Shown here: in pieces, positions 19,276 through 30,267 of the stretch
Position numbering within the stretch: the stretch's first letter is position 1
Layout: every line of letters starts with the position of its first letter
Assembly: GCA_026400435.1 (NCBI GenBank)
Contig: JAPLOZ010000041.1
Location: 1-64,000 of the forward strand
DNA from: Hyphomicrobiales bacterium
Lineage (GTDB): Bacteria; Pseudomonadota; Alphaproteobacteria; Rhizobiales; Rhizobiaceae
Reading direction: 5' to 3'
DNA length: 64,000 nt
Position numbers and translations under genes: made by a program
Notes under the pieces: generated by a model
The model's input: the letters and a program-made list of their open reading frames with translations, nothing else
What the model was told of the DNA's origin: nothing
The model's database searches: none

Positions 19276-20342
19276 TCGGACGTCGGCGCTCGCGAACCCA
19301 GCCGCTCGCCGGCATATCGGCCTTCGCGGATAGGTCGCCACCACCATTCGTTTTCGAGGTACCAGCGCACGGTGCGGTCAAGCCCGCTTTCGAAGCTTTC
19401 GCTGGGACGCCAGCCAAGCTCGCGCTCGATCTTCGACGCGTCGATGGCATAGCGCCTGTCATGGCCCGGCCGGTCCTCGACAAAGGTGATCAGATCGCGG
19501 TGGCTCACGCCGCCCGGCCGCGGACGCAACCGGTCGATCGTGTCGCAGATCATCTGCACCACGGTCAGATTGCTCAGTTCCGAATTGCCGCCGACATTGT
19601 AGCTTTCGCCCGCAAGGCCCTTCGTTGCTACCAGTTCGAGCGCCCTCGCATGGTCCTCGACGAACAGCCAGTCGCGGATGTTGGCGCCAGATCCATAGAC
19701 CGGAATGGGTTTCCCGTGCAGTGCGTTGAGGATTGCGAGCGGGATGAGCTTTTCGGGAAAATGGAAGGGGCCGTAATTGTTCGAGCAGTTGGAGATCACG
19801 ACCGGCAGGCCGTAGGTCTCATGCCAGGCGCGCACGAGGTGGTCAGACGCGGCCTTCGACGCGGAATAGGGCGAGGACGGCGCGTAGGCGGTGTCCTCGG
19901 TGAAGATACCCTGGTCGAAGGGCAGGTCGCCGAAAACCTCGTCGGTGGAGACGTGGTGGAAGCGGAAGCTTGATCTGCGCGGAGCGGCAAGACGCTGCCA
20001 GTGCGCGAGCGCTGCCGATAACAGGCGGAACGTGCCGACGATATTGGTTTCGATGAAGGCGGCGGGACCGTCGATCGAGCGGTCGACATGGCTTTCGGCG
20101 GCGAGATGCATGACGGTGTCGATGTCGTGGCGCTCAAGGATGCCGGCGATCGTTTCACCGTCGCAAATGTCCGCCTCGGCGAAGCAGTAGTTCGGATAGT
20201 TCTCGATCTGCCGCAGCGATGCGAGATTGCCCGCATAAGTGAGCTTGTCGACGTTGACCACGCGGTAGCCCGGGTTTGCGCAGAGATGCCGGCACACCGC
20301 CGACCCGATAAACCCCGCGCCCCCCGTGATGAGGATGTTCAT
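19272..20342 (-). CDS. rfbB: dTDP-glucose 4,6-dehydratase
   Basis: Second step of dTDP-L-rhamnose synthesis; extended SDR with bound [21 protein letters not shown] at the N-terminus binds [17 protein letters not shown] and [13 protein letters not shown] are family signatures, and [12 protein letters not shown] carries the YxxxK. 356 aa, full length. It overlaps rfbD at the 3' end and is 42 bp downstream of rfbC. Confidence 0.96.
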   Translation of the reverse strand: MNILITGGAGFIGSAVCRHLCANPGYRVVNVDKLTYAGNLASLRQIENYPNYCFAEADICDGETIAGILERHDIDTVMHLAAESHVDRSIDGPAAFIETNIVGTFRLLSAALAHWQRLAAPRRSSFRFHHVSTDEVFGDLPFDQGIFTEDTAYAPSSPYSASKAASDHLVRAWHETYGLPVVISNCSNNYGPFHFPEKLIPLAILNALHGKPIPVYGSGANIRDWLFVEDHARALELVATKGLAGESYNVGGNSELSNLTVVQMICDTIDRLRPRPGGVSHRDLITFVEDRPGHDRRYAIDASKIERELGWRPSESFESGLDRTVRWYLENEWWWRPIREGRYAGERLGSRAPTSE

Positions 20343-20384
20343 TGCCGCTCCACTGCCGCTACGTGTCCGACGGTCACTGTAAAT

Positions 20385-20939
20385 CTACTCGAAGATCTCG
20401 GCGTCGGCGAGAAGGGGCGCTGCGCGATCCTTGTCGGAGAGGACTATTCCGCCGGACGGTGTACGCCAGTCGATCCCGACCGCCGGATCGTCGAAGCGGA
20501 TCGAACGTTCGTGCGCCCGGGAATAGCGCCGCGACACCTTGTACAGCACCTCGGTGTCGGGCAGCAGGGTTACGAAGCCGTGCGCGAAGCCGGCCGGAAC
20601 AAGAATCTGGTTCCACTTCGCCGCGGAAATCTCCAGCGACAGCCACCTTCCGAAAGTGGGCGAACTCGCGCGGATGTCGAGCGCCACGTCGAGAATGGCG
20701 CCGCGCGTGACGCGCACCAGCTTGTCCTGGGCGAACGGCGGCAGCTGGTAATGGAGACCCCTGAGCACGCCCGTCACCCCCGAGTAGGAGTGGTTGTCCT
20801 GCACGAATACGAGATCGACGCCTGCCTTGGCGAACGCGGGCGCGCTGTAGGTCTCGGAGAAGAATCCGCGATCGTCGACGGACTGTCGGGGCTTGATTTC
20901 ATAAACGCCGGCCAGTTCGAGTGGCCGAAACTCAAGCAT
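20385..20939 (-). CDS. rfbC: dTDP-4-dehydrorhamnose 3,5-epimerase
   Basis: Cupin-fold epimerase, third step of dTDP-L-rhamnose synthesis. [23 protein letters not shown] and [12 protein letters not shown] contain the catalytic histidines and family motif. I chose the start at 20939 ([13 protein letters not shown]), giving 184 aa, the usual size; it overlaps the rfbA stop by 8 bp. The longer in-frame reading would run 45 codons back into rfbA. Confidence 0.95.
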   Translation of the reverse strand: MLEFRPLELAGVYEIKPRQSVDDRGFFSETYSAPAFAKAGVDLVFVQDNHSYSGVTGVLRGLHYQLPPFAQDKLVRVTRGAILDVALDIRASSPTFGRWLSLEISAAKWNQILVPAGFAHGFVTLLPDTEVLYKVSRRYSRAHERSIRFDDPAVGIDWRTPSGGIVLSDKDRAAPLLADAEIFE

Positions 20940-21819
20940 CGCGTTCAGCAATTTCAGCAACGCGGCGACGCAGGTATTGGGCGTATTCGTTCTTGCCCAG
21001 CCGTGCCGCGCGGTCGAGCACCCGCTGCGGTTCGAGCCACCCCATCTCGACGCCGATTTCTTCCGGGCAGGCAATCTTTATGCCTTGCCGGTGCTCGATC
21101 GTCCTGACGAAGGAAGACGCTTCGTGAAGGCTGTCGTGCGTACCTGTGTCGAGCCACGCGAAGCCGCGGCCGAGGCGGTGAACATGCAGGTCGCCGCGTT
21201 CGAGGTATGCATTGTTGACGTCGGTTATTTCCAGTTCGCCGCGCGACGAAGGCCTGATTGCCGTCGCGACGTCGACAACCGAATTGTCGTAGAAGTAGAG
21301 GCCCGTTACGGCCCAGTTGGATTTCGGCTCGGCCGGCTTTTCCTCGATGTTGAGGGCACGGCCGCTCTGCTTGTCAAAACTGACGACGCCATAGCGCTGG
21401 GGGTGGTCCACCTGATAGGCGAACACCGACCCGCCGGTCTTGCGCGCGGCTGCCGCCTGGCAGATTCCCGACAGCCCTTCGCCAAAAAAGATGTTGTCGC
21501 CGAGAATCATGGCCACGTTGTCATCGCCGATGAAATCGCGGCCGATGATAAAGGCTTCCGCGAGGCCGCGCGGTTCGTCCTGCACCGCATAGGTAAGCCT
21601 GACGCCGAAGTCGCCGCCGTCCTCGAGCAGAGCGCGAAACGATGGCAGGTCACGCGGAGTAGAAATGATCAGGATGTCGCGGATGCCCGCGAGCATGAGC
21701 ACGCTCAGCGGATAATAGATCATCGGCTTGTCATAGATCGGCAGGATCTGCTTGGATACTGCCAGAGTAAGCGGATAAAGCCGCGTCCCGCTGCCGCCGG
21801 CCAATATGATTCCCTTCAT
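20932..21819 (-). CDS. rfbA: glucose-1-phosphate thymidylyltransferase
   Basis: First step of dTDP-L-rhamnose synthesis, forms dTDP-glucose from dTTP and glucose-1-phosphate. The nucleotidyltransferase signature [11 protein letters not shown] begins at residue 7, with [18 protein letters not shown] after it and ILGDNIFFG further on. 295 aa, full length. It is the first gene of the rfbACBD operon; the 216-bp gap upstream (21820-22035) should hold its promoter, but I see no convincing motif there. Confidence 0.96.
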   Translation of the reverse strand: MKGIILAGGSGTRLYPLTLAVSKQILPIYDKPMIYYPLSVLMLAGIRDILIISTPRDLPSFRALLEDGGDFGVRLTYAVQDEPRGLAEAFIIGRDFIGDDNVAMILGDNIFFGEGLSGICQAAAARKTGGSVFAYQVDHPQRYGVVSFDKQSGRALNIEEKPAEPKSNWAVTGLYFYDNSVVDVATAIRPSSRGELEITDVNNAYLERGDLHVHRLGRGFAWLDTGTHDSLHEASSFVRTIEHRQGIKIACPEEIGVEMGWLEPQRVLDRAARLGKNEYAQYLRRRVAEIAERDA

Positions 21820-22035
21820 GGCGCTTTATCGAACTTAATTTTTCGGGAAACTGTCAAAGGGGCGCCATGAACTATTGGTAAGAACAATGTAAGCAAGCGC
21901 GAAAGCAACTCTGCGCGATCGACTTTGATGTCAGGGTGTATAGACTTTTGCCCAGGCGGTCAACGTGGGGAACGCGTCGCTGTCCCAGAGTGAAAATACG
22001 CGGGAGCGACAATAGACGGCCGCACCCGCGACGTT

Positions 22036-22629
22036 TCATCCGCGCTTGGGCAGCAGTGCCCAGACAGCCGGTACGATCGCCGATGCAAGGCCGACCTTGA
22101 TGAGGTCCGGCACGATGAAAGGCGCAACGCCGAAGGTCCAGGCCTTGTCGGCGCCGATCAGCGTTGCCAGCCAGGCGAACCCCATCGCCAGCATGACAGC
22201 TTCCGCGACGAGCATTGCGCCGAACAAGCGGACCGGATTGCGGTCCATGCCACGGTCGGATGCCCAACCGACGATCGCGGCCATGACGACGAAACCTGCG
22301 AGGTAGCCGCCGGTGCCGCCGAGCATGTAGGCAATGCCGATGCCCTTTTCGGGCGTGCTCTGGAATACGGGGAAGCCCATCGCACCCTGAGCCATGTACA
22401 AGAGCAGTGTGGCGACGCCGAGCCTGAAGCCGAAAGCCGCCGCGATCAGCAACACGGCGAGCGTCTGGAGCGAAAGGTCAACTGGCCCCAGCACGACTTT
22501 CGTCTTGGCGGACAGCGTCAAGAGCAGCGTCCCGACGACGGCCAGCAAAATCTGGCCGACAATGCGCATTGCGCCTTTCTCGGGAAGCGCCAAGTCGACT
22601 AGGGGACGTGCTGTGATTGCCAGTGCCAT
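22036..22629 (-). CDS. bioY: biotin transporter substrate-binding subunit BioY
   Basis: 197-aa integral membrane protein, S-component of ECF-type biotin uptake. Strongly hydrophobic with about six helices; the motifs LGPVDLSLQTLAVLLIAAAFG, GGTGGYLAGFV and the C-terminal FIVPDLIKVGLAS are typical of BioY. No bioM or bioN gene is adjacent. The start is the ATG at 22629; an apparent extension to 508 residues is only the antisense of the neighbouring hydrolase gene. No BioR-type operator was recognised in the 111-bp divergent region. Confidence 0.92.
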   Translation of the reverse strand: MALAITARPLVDLALPEKGAMRIVGQILLAVVGTLLLTLSAKTKVVLGPVDLSLQTLAVLLIAAAFGFRLGVATLLLYMAQGAMGFPVFQSTPEKGIGIAYMLGGTGGYLAGFVVMAAIVGWASDRGMDRNPVRLFGAMLVAEAVMLAMGFAWLATLIGADKAWTFGVAPFIVPDLIKVGLASAIVPAVWALLPKRG

Positions 22630-22740
22630 GATTTTACCCGTTTCCGTGCCGTTGTGGGAGCAAGTACCGTCCTTTCCGGTATATTTGCTTCCGTGGTATG
22701 CGGCAAACGGTTTTGTCGCCGGATAGACGCGGGCTGTACT

Positions 22741-23640
22741 ATGTCGCTTACTTTCAATCTCGACTTCAGCCCGGCCTACGGAAGCGCGGTCGAGGTCGCT
22801 TCCGGCGTAGCCCGCCTGACCGCGCCAAACCCGGGCCCGTTCACTTTCCATGGAACCAACACCTATCTGCTGGGCAAGAATACCCTCGCTGTTATCGACC
22901 CGGGGCCTGACGACGACGGGCATCTTGCCGCGCTCGTCAACGCGATAGCCGGCCGGCAGGTCACCCACATACTGGTCAGCCACACGCATCGCGACCATTC
23001 CCCGCTCGCGGCAAGGCTGGCCGGTGCGACCGGGGCCCTGGTCTGCGCGCAAGGGCCTCATCGGTCTGCGCGGGCGACATCCAGCGCGCCGATGCCCGAA
23101 AGCGGGGCGGATACCGCGTTCGTTCCGGATATCCATCTTGCGGACGGCGAGGTGTTGCGCGGCGAGGACTGGTCGATCCGCACGGTGCTGACGCCCGGAC
23201 ACGCCGCCAACCACGCGGCCTTTGCACTTGAGGGGTCCGGGGTTCTGTTTTCCGGCGACCACGTGATGGGGTGGTCGACCACCATCGTTGCGCCGCCAGA
23301 CGGAGCGATGGCGGACTATATGGCCTCGCTGGACAAGCTGATCGCCCGGGACGACGGCCTGCTTCTGCCAGGCCATGGTGCGCCGGTGACTGCCCCTGGC
23401 TCTCACATGCGCAGATTGAAGGACCATCGCCTGTCGCGCGAGCGGGCAATCCTGGACAGGCTGCGACAGGGCGACCGACGGATCGCGGAAATGGTCACGG
23501 CGATCTATCGCGAGACAGATCCCAAAATGTATCCGGCCGCCGGGTTGTCCGTTCTCGCCCACCTTGAAGACCTGGTCGAACGCGGGCTGGTCGAGACCGA
23601 TGGCGATGCGTCAATCGGGGGGGTCTTCAGACCTGTCTAG
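22741..23640 (+). CDS. metallo-beta-lactamase-fold hydrolase
   Basis: 299-aa MBL-fold enzyme resembling LACTB2-like and glyoxalase II-like hydrolases. The zinc site is visible in SHTHRDHSPLA around residue 80, GHAANHAAF (third histidine) and SGDHVMGWSTTIV (bridging aspartate). A C-terminal winged-helix-like region follows. The start is the ATG at 22741 (MSLTFNLDF). Substrate unknown. Its 3' end overlaps the convergent DUF1499 gene by 30 bp. Confidence 0.88.
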   Translation: MSLTFNLDFSPAYGSAVEVASGVARLTAPNPGPFTFHGTNTYLLGKNTLAVIDPGPDDDGHLAALVNAIAGRQVTHILVSHTHRDHSPLAARLAGATGALVCAQGPHRSARATSSAPMPESGADTAFVPDIHLADGEVLRGEDWSIRTVLTPGHAANHAAFALEGSGVLFSGDHVMGWSTTIVAPPDGAMADYMASLDKLIARDDGLLLPGHGAPVTAPGSHMRRLKDHRLSRERAILDRLRQGDRRIAEMVTAIYRETDPKMYPAAGLSVLAHLEDLVERGLVETDGDASIGGVFRPV

Positions 23641-24504
23641 CGGCTGCGCCGGTTCTTCCTGCACCGGCGGTGGAGGCGGGGTTTCGGCGGGTTTTGTCGC
23701 CGGTTGTTCGACCGGCTCGACCGGAACGACAACCGTTAGATAGGCGATTTCGACATCGAGGTCGGCCATGAAGGAAGAGATGCGCGCGGCATTCTCGCCG
23801 AAGTCGTGGGCGATATATCGCGATGCCGAGCGCATGTCGACGTAAGTCGAACTACCCTCGTCGATCAGGCGGATCGCGACATCGGCCGGCAAGCCAAGCA
23901 CGAAAGTCCGGGCCTCGGCCTCGATTGTGATTTCCGTGGCGTCGGCGGGGAATTCGCTTGGTCCGACGACTGTCCAGCCGCGCTTGTCGAGGACGGACTG
24001 GACGACTTCGAGCACCTGCCCGATGGGGGCTTCGTACCGGCGCCCTGTCGCCTCCGGGTAGCTGTCTTCCTGAAGCTTGCGCCGCTCCAGCGTAAACGGC
24101 TCGATCTTGTTCATTGCGGCTGTCCGGCTTGCCGCGGCGAGATTCAATTCGGGGGGATCATCGGTGTCGGTTGAAATGTCGCTCAGCATGGGCAGCGTGA
24201 TGCCCCGGTAGGCCGTGATGGCGAAAGGCGACAGGACGGCCAGGGCGACGAGCACGGCGAACACAAGCGTGCCGCCACCCTTTCCGCCGTGGTCCCAGAA
24301 CAGAAACAGAGCGCGCACCGCCACCAGCAGCGAAAGGATGGCGATCGCCGCCACGACTGCCAGAACGGGAGGCAGGTCGGCTGTCGCCAGATAGCCGATG
24401 CGATGACCGACGATGGTGACCAGGAATACGACCGCCGAAAAAATGGCCAGACGCCGCGACCACACGGTCGCATTCGATACGCGCCGTTCGTGATATTCGT
24501 CCAT
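23611..24504 (-). CDS. DUF1499 membrane protein
   Basis: 297-aa protein with three predicted N-terminal transmembrane helices (about residues 18-38, 44-66, 76-98) followed by a DUF1499 domain (about 140-255: YEAPIGQVLEVVQSVLDKRGW, ADVAIRLIDEGSSTYVDMRSASR). The C-terminus is rich in Pro/Glu. Function of the family is unknown. Its start is preceded by a perfect 11-bp inverted repeat (24542-24574). Confidence 0.85.
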   Translation of the reverse strand: MDEYHERRVSNATVWSRRLAIFSAVVFLVTIVGHRIGYLATADLPPVLAVVAAIAILSLLVAVRALFLFWDHGGKGGGTLVFAVLVALAVLSPFAITAYRGITLPMLSDISTDTDDPPELNLAAASRTAAMNKIEPFTLERRKLQEDSYPEATGRRYEAPIGQVLEVVQSVLDKRGWTVVGPSEFPADATEITIEAEARTFVLGLPADVAIRLIDEGSSTYVDMRSASRYIAHDFGENAARISSFMADLDVEIAYLTVVVPVEPVEQPATKPAETPPPPPVQEEPAQPLDRSEDPPD

Positions 24505-24541
24505 GCACCCTGTCGCCGCTTTGCCGCCGAAAGCTACTTAA

Positions 24542-24574
24542 TGCGTTTCCGCGTCTGGTAGAAGCGGAAACGCA
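24542..24574. promoter_or_regulatory. 11-bp perfect inverted repeat upstream of DUF1499
   Basis: TGCGTTTCCGC, an 11-nt loop, then GCGGAAACGCA. It lies 38 bp upstream of the DUF1499 start in a 220-bp gap between divergent genes. It could be an operator, an RNA hairpin in the leader, or a dispersed repeat; the remainder of the gap shows nothing I can name. Confidence 0.4.
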
Positions 24575-24724
24575 CCCTCCCGGTCGCACGGATCCTGTCC
24601 GGTTGGCTGCTGTCTGGCGAAAGGGATATCCACAGGGCGGCAGCCGAGCCGACAACCGCGCCATATTCCGGCCACCGTCGAAGCGGAGTTTGCCCGGCGG
24701 TGGGGTTGAGTGTTGCAATAGACC

Positions 24725-25141
24725 ATGAGGTTGAGCGTGAACCCCCAGACAGAAACCACTCCACAGGCCATCCTTCAGTTCGACCGGGACAGTGCGGTCG
24801 CGCCCACGCTGGCTTTGCTGGCGGCGCCCGACACCAAACTGCTGGCGCCTCCAGCCGTGCAGCCCGTTTCTGACAGCGATTTCGAGGACGTCGTTCGCGG
24901 CGCGCTGGAATCGGTCGGCGGTACGCTGCTCTTCAAGGTGAGGGTCGAGGACGAAGCACAACCCCTTCACGCGGCCGCCGCGGCAGTGGGGCTGGGCGAT
25001 GGCCGCCAGTTCCTGCTGCTGACGCTGCCGGTTCGCGGCGGACAGCTCAAGGTCGAGACCGCTTCGCAAAGCGCCAACCCGCTGGCGCGGATAGCCGAAT
25101 CCTACGCCGGCCTGATGGATGTCCTGAAGGCGGCGGCCTGA
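24725..25141 (+). CDS. hypothetical protein
   Basis: 138-aa protein with no domain I recognise. It is Ala/Leu-rich, without signal peptide or membrane segments; an alternating acidic/hydrophobic section LLFKVRVEDEAQ lies in the middle and a helical segment ARIAESYAGLMDVL at the C-terminus. It is upstream of the DUF427 gene, same strand, about 80 bp apart. The opposite strand carries a longer open frame, but codon bias and the ATG position favour this one. Confidence 0.6.
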   Translation: MRLSVNPQTETTPQAILQFDRDSAVAPTLALLAAPDTKLLAPPAVQPVSDSDFEDVVRGALESVGGTLLFKVRVEDEAQPLHAAAAAVGLGDGRQFLLLTLPVRGGQLKVETASQSANPLARIAESYAGLMDVLKAAA

Positions 25142-25222
25142 CGCGTTGGTCGAGCGCAGTTGTCGCCGGCTCTTGACGCAGCGAGCCGGGCGGTCGACCT
25201 TGCAGCGTCGAGGAGGACTTTG

Positions 25223-25609
25223 ATGAACATTGCCGCCAACCCATCGCCGGGATTTCAACGAAATCCGGCGCATCGGATAACGATCGAGCCGTTCGAAGGC
25301 GTCGTTACGGTTACTTTTGCGGACGCGGTGATTGCCTCGAGCAGGCAGGCGCTGGTGCTGCGCGAAGGCAGTTATCCGCCGGTATTCTACGTTCCGTTCA
25401 ACGACATCTATTTCGACTTCCTGCAGCCGAGCGCCACGTCCACCCATTGTCCATTCAAGGGCAACGCCTCCTACTGGAATGCCAGCGCGGGAGGGGAGGG
25501 CGCTACCGACGTCATGTGGGCCTACGAGCGGCCTTTCGACGAAATGCTTGAAATAAAGGACCACGGCGCCTTTTATCCGAACAAGGTCCGGATCGACGCG
25601 GCGTCCTGA
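25223..25609 (+). CDS. DUF427 domain protein
   Basis: 128-aa protein made of a single DUF427 domain, a small beta-barrel family of unknown function common in Rhizobiales. Signature pieces: LREGSYPPVFYVPFNDI, STHCPFKGNASYWN, WAYERPFDEM. I chose the ATG at 25223 because a strong Shine-Dalgarno AGGAGGA lies 6 bp upstream; the longer reading from 25160 has none. Confidence 0.88.
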   Translation: MNIAANPSPGFQRNPAHRITIEPFEGVVTVTFADAVIASSRQALVLREGSYPPVFYVPFNDIYFDFLQPSATSTHCPFKGNASYWNASAGGEGATDVMWAYERPFDEMLEIKDHGAFYPNKVRIDAAS

Positions 25610-25618
25610 AGCGGCCTG

Positions 25619-28285
<2,667 letters not shown>

Positions 28286-28457
28286 CTTCGTTCCTCGCCG
28301 AAAAGCGGCCGTAAGGGCGACGGTTTCCGGCGAGCGATAGGATGCTGCACTGCGAAAGGCAACCGCGGTGATCGCCTACAATCGATTAGGTTAGCCGACG
28401 CGGGAACGAAAAATTCCGGCGGGCTGGCGGGCTTGCGTCAGGGGACAACACCTGATA

Positions 28458-28472
28458 GAACATAAAGAGAAC
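28458..28472 (+). promoter_or_regulatory. LexA-type SOS box
   Basis: GAACATAAAGAGAAC fits the alphaproteobacterial LexA operator, a direct repeat GTTC-N7-GTTC read on the other strand. It lies 16 bp before the ATG of the VOC protein gene, a fitting place for repression. A match like this is expected roughly twice by chance in 64 kb, so the evidence is its position rather than its rarity. Confidence 0.55.
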
Positions 28473-28488
28473 ATTGATGGGTTGCGTT

Positions 28489-28842
28489 ATGAGAGAGACG
28501 GGCAAACTGGACTATCTGGAAATGCCGGCGACCGGCGGCACGATCGACAGCGTTAAGGCCTTCTACAGCGCCGCTTTCGGCTGGACGTTCACCGACTACG
28601 GGCCGAGCTACGCGGCGTTCGGGGAGGGACTGGACGGCGGCTTTCACAGCGATCCCGCCGAAGGGGCTTCGAAGCCGTTGCCTATCCTCTATTCGGGTGA
28701 TCTGGAGGCGACGCTGGTCGAGGTTGAGGCGGCCGGTGGGCGGATCGTCAGGCCCATCTTTTCGTTTCCCGGCGGCCGACGGTTTCATTTCCTCGACCCG
28801 GCCGGAAACGAACTCGCGGTGTGGAGCGACGGACCGGCGTGA
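28489..28842 (+). CDS. VOC (glyoxalase/bleomycin-resistance fold) family protein
   Basis: 117-aa single-module vicinal-oxygen-chelate protein. KLDYLEMPATG at the N-terminus, VKAFYSAAFGWTFTDYG and the C-terminal FHFLDPAGNELAVWSD are typical of this superfamily. Substrate unknown. I chose the ATG at 28489; an in-frame ATG at 28474 sits right against the LexA-type box. It is followed by tRNA-Gln. Confidence 0.85.
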   Translation: MRETGKLDYLEMPATGGTIDSVKAFYSAAFGWTFTDYGPSYAAFGEGLDGGFHSDPAEGASKPLPILYSGDLEATLVEVEAAGGRIVRPIFSFPGGRRFHFLDPAGNELAVWSDGPA

Positions 28843-28928
28843 TTGCCGTGGATAACGGCTGTTTAGCGCGATTGTGCTTTTCTAGGACATTGCTATAAGG
28901 CCGCTCACAGCGAAGCTGTATGCCGCGA

Positions 28929-29003
28929 TGGGGCGTAGCCAAGTGGTAAGGCAGCGGTTTTTGGTACCGCCATTCCCTGGTTCGAATCCAGGCGCCCCAG
29001 CCA
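28929..29003 (+). tRNA. tRNA-Gln (anticodon TTG)
   Basis: Cloverleaf read by eye: acceptor TGGGGCG/CGCCCCA (28929-28935 with 28993-28999), anticodon stem GCGGT/ACCGC around the loop TTTTGGT, which puts anticodon TTG in the centre, T-arm CCTGG-TTCGAAT-CCAGG, and an encoded CCA end at 29001-29003. It lies a few hundred bases left of the first PGC gene, so its 3' end is a candidate island attachment site; no second copy of its 3' end was noticed in the window. Confidence 0.95.
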
Positions 29004-29174
29004 GCGGAACAATAAGTAACTGTTTTACATCTATTATTTGTGGCTACCGCTTTCCGTTGTCGGCCTTTGCTACAAGCGACTGCTGGTGACTGTGGAAGCG
29101 TTAAAATGGGCGCATAGACCTGCGGGTCCACCTTGCAGCGTCAGTGCTATTTGACATCTAACAAGGGGCTAGGA

Positions 29175-29516
29175 TTAACCGGCTTGGTGTTTTGGTGCGG
29201 CTTTTCTTCGCGCCAACTCAGAGACATTGCGCGCGCGCCCTGTCGTCGTCGAGCTGTTGTCCGACACGAGGCGGTATATCTTCGCGATCTCGCTCAGCAA
29301 ACCTATCCGTATCAGTTCGCCCAAAGCATCCGCCTGGTCGGCAATTCCATGCGCGCAACGCCAGCCTTCCGCAGCAGCCATTTGCTCGCTGTTCAAAGCA
29401 ACCAGCACGCTGTAGCGCCGATCGCGCTTGCCGATCTGCGGGCCTGACGAAATCGCCAGGTCGCCGGATGGTTCGCCAATGTCCACGGCGTCCTCCCTCC
29501 TGAATACGGGCGGCAT
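29175..29516 (-). CDS. small protein with ribbon-helix-helix-like motif
   Basis: 113-aa protein. Residues about 35-70 (RRYSVLVALNSEQMAAAEGW, then IADQADALGELIRIGL) read like a ribbon-helix-helix DNA-binding fold or the related small helical proteins found in Rhizobiales. The ATG at 29516 is preferred to an upstream TTG at 29549. The rest is low complexity and basic at the C-terminus. It lies between tRNA-Gln and the PGC and could mark the boundary. Overlapping plus-strand frames appear to be shadows. Confidence 0.55.
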   Translation of the reverse strand: MPPVFRREDAVDIGEPSGDLAISSGPQIGKRDRRYSVLVALNSEQMAAAEGWRCAHGIADQADALGELIRIGLLSEIAKIYRLVSDNSSTTTGRARNVSELARRKAAPKHQAG

Positions 29517-29649
29517 TTTTCGCCTTTGTGTCCGTATTTGTTTCCTCAAGAGTCAGGTTAACTGTAAACTTCCGCGCAAGGATATCTCGGAAAATCCGCT
29601 ACGTATAATGCCCCTATAGGCGGCATAGGCTGCCGGTTTTCGAACGCAA

Positions 29650-30267
29650 TCATTTCATCATGCGGATGAGGTCGGCGAGGCCCCTTGCTTCCATTTTGTC
29701 GCGGATTCGAGAACGGTGAATTTCGATCGTGCGCTGGCTGATCCCCAGTACCGATGCGATATTCTTGTTCGTCATCCCCAGTATCAAGTGTTCAAGCACT
29801 TCTTTTTCCCTGCCGGTCAGCCGGGCCAGGCGTTCAGAAACGATGCTGGGCGGAATGCCTGGCTGGGGGCGGTTCGCAAGTTGATTTCCAGCGATCTGGA
29901 TTGCAGCAAGAAGCTGCGCTTCCGATCCAGGCTTCTCGATAAAATCGATCGCCCCCCATTTCATGGCTTCGACGGCGAGCGGCACATCGCCATGGGCAGT
30001 GAGAATGATGATGGGCAGCGTTATTGCCCGATCCGCAAGCAGCCGCTGCAACTCCAGGCCGCTCATGCCCGGCATGCGCAGGTCCACAAAGGCGCATAGC
30101 GCGGTTTCCGGTTCAAACCCCTCCAGAAACGCTTCCGAACTCGCGAAATCGACCGGATGGAAGCGGTGTGCGGACAACAGCGCGCAAAGAGAATCCCTGA
30201 CCGATTGATCGTCGTCGACCACGTAGATCTTGGTGGTGGTGACGGAGTCAGGCATCGCCGCTTTCAT
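29650..30267 (-). CDS. FixJ/LuxR-family response regulator
   Basis: 205-aa two-component regulator. The receiver domain has the acidic pocket YVVDDDQS, the phosphorylated aspartate at about residue 62 (FVDLRMPGMSG), the conserved Thr (LTAHGD) and Lys (IEKPG). The LuxR/FixJ helix-turn-helix is at about 143-195 (LTGREKEVLEHLILGMTNKNIASVLGISQRTIEIHRS). It begins inside the end of bphP (20-bp overlap), so it is the likely phosphorylation partner of the bacteriophytochrome kinase. Its target genes are unknown. Confidence 0.9.
   Translation of the reverse strand: MKAAMPDSVTTTKIYVVDDDQSVRDSLCALLSAHRFHPVDFASSEAFLEGFEPETALCAFVDLRMPGMSGLELQRLLADRAITLPIIILTAHGDVPLAVEAMKWGAIDFIEKPGSEAQLLAAIQIAGNQLANRPQPGIPPSIVSERLARLTGREKEVLEHLILGMTNKNIASVLGISQRTIEIHRSRIRDKMEARGLADLIRMMK

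Noticed and set aside
22630-22740. BioR operator search between bioY and the hydrolase
   Set aside because: No TTATCTATAA-like sequence was found in the gap.
22630-23562. N-terminal extension of BioY to 508 residues
   Set aside because: The added part is antisense of the metallo-beta-lactamase-fold gene; BioY alone is about 200 residues.
24158-25564. 468-codon minus-strand frame across the DUF1499 to DUF427 region
   Set aside because: It overlaps three better-supported genes and shows no domain.
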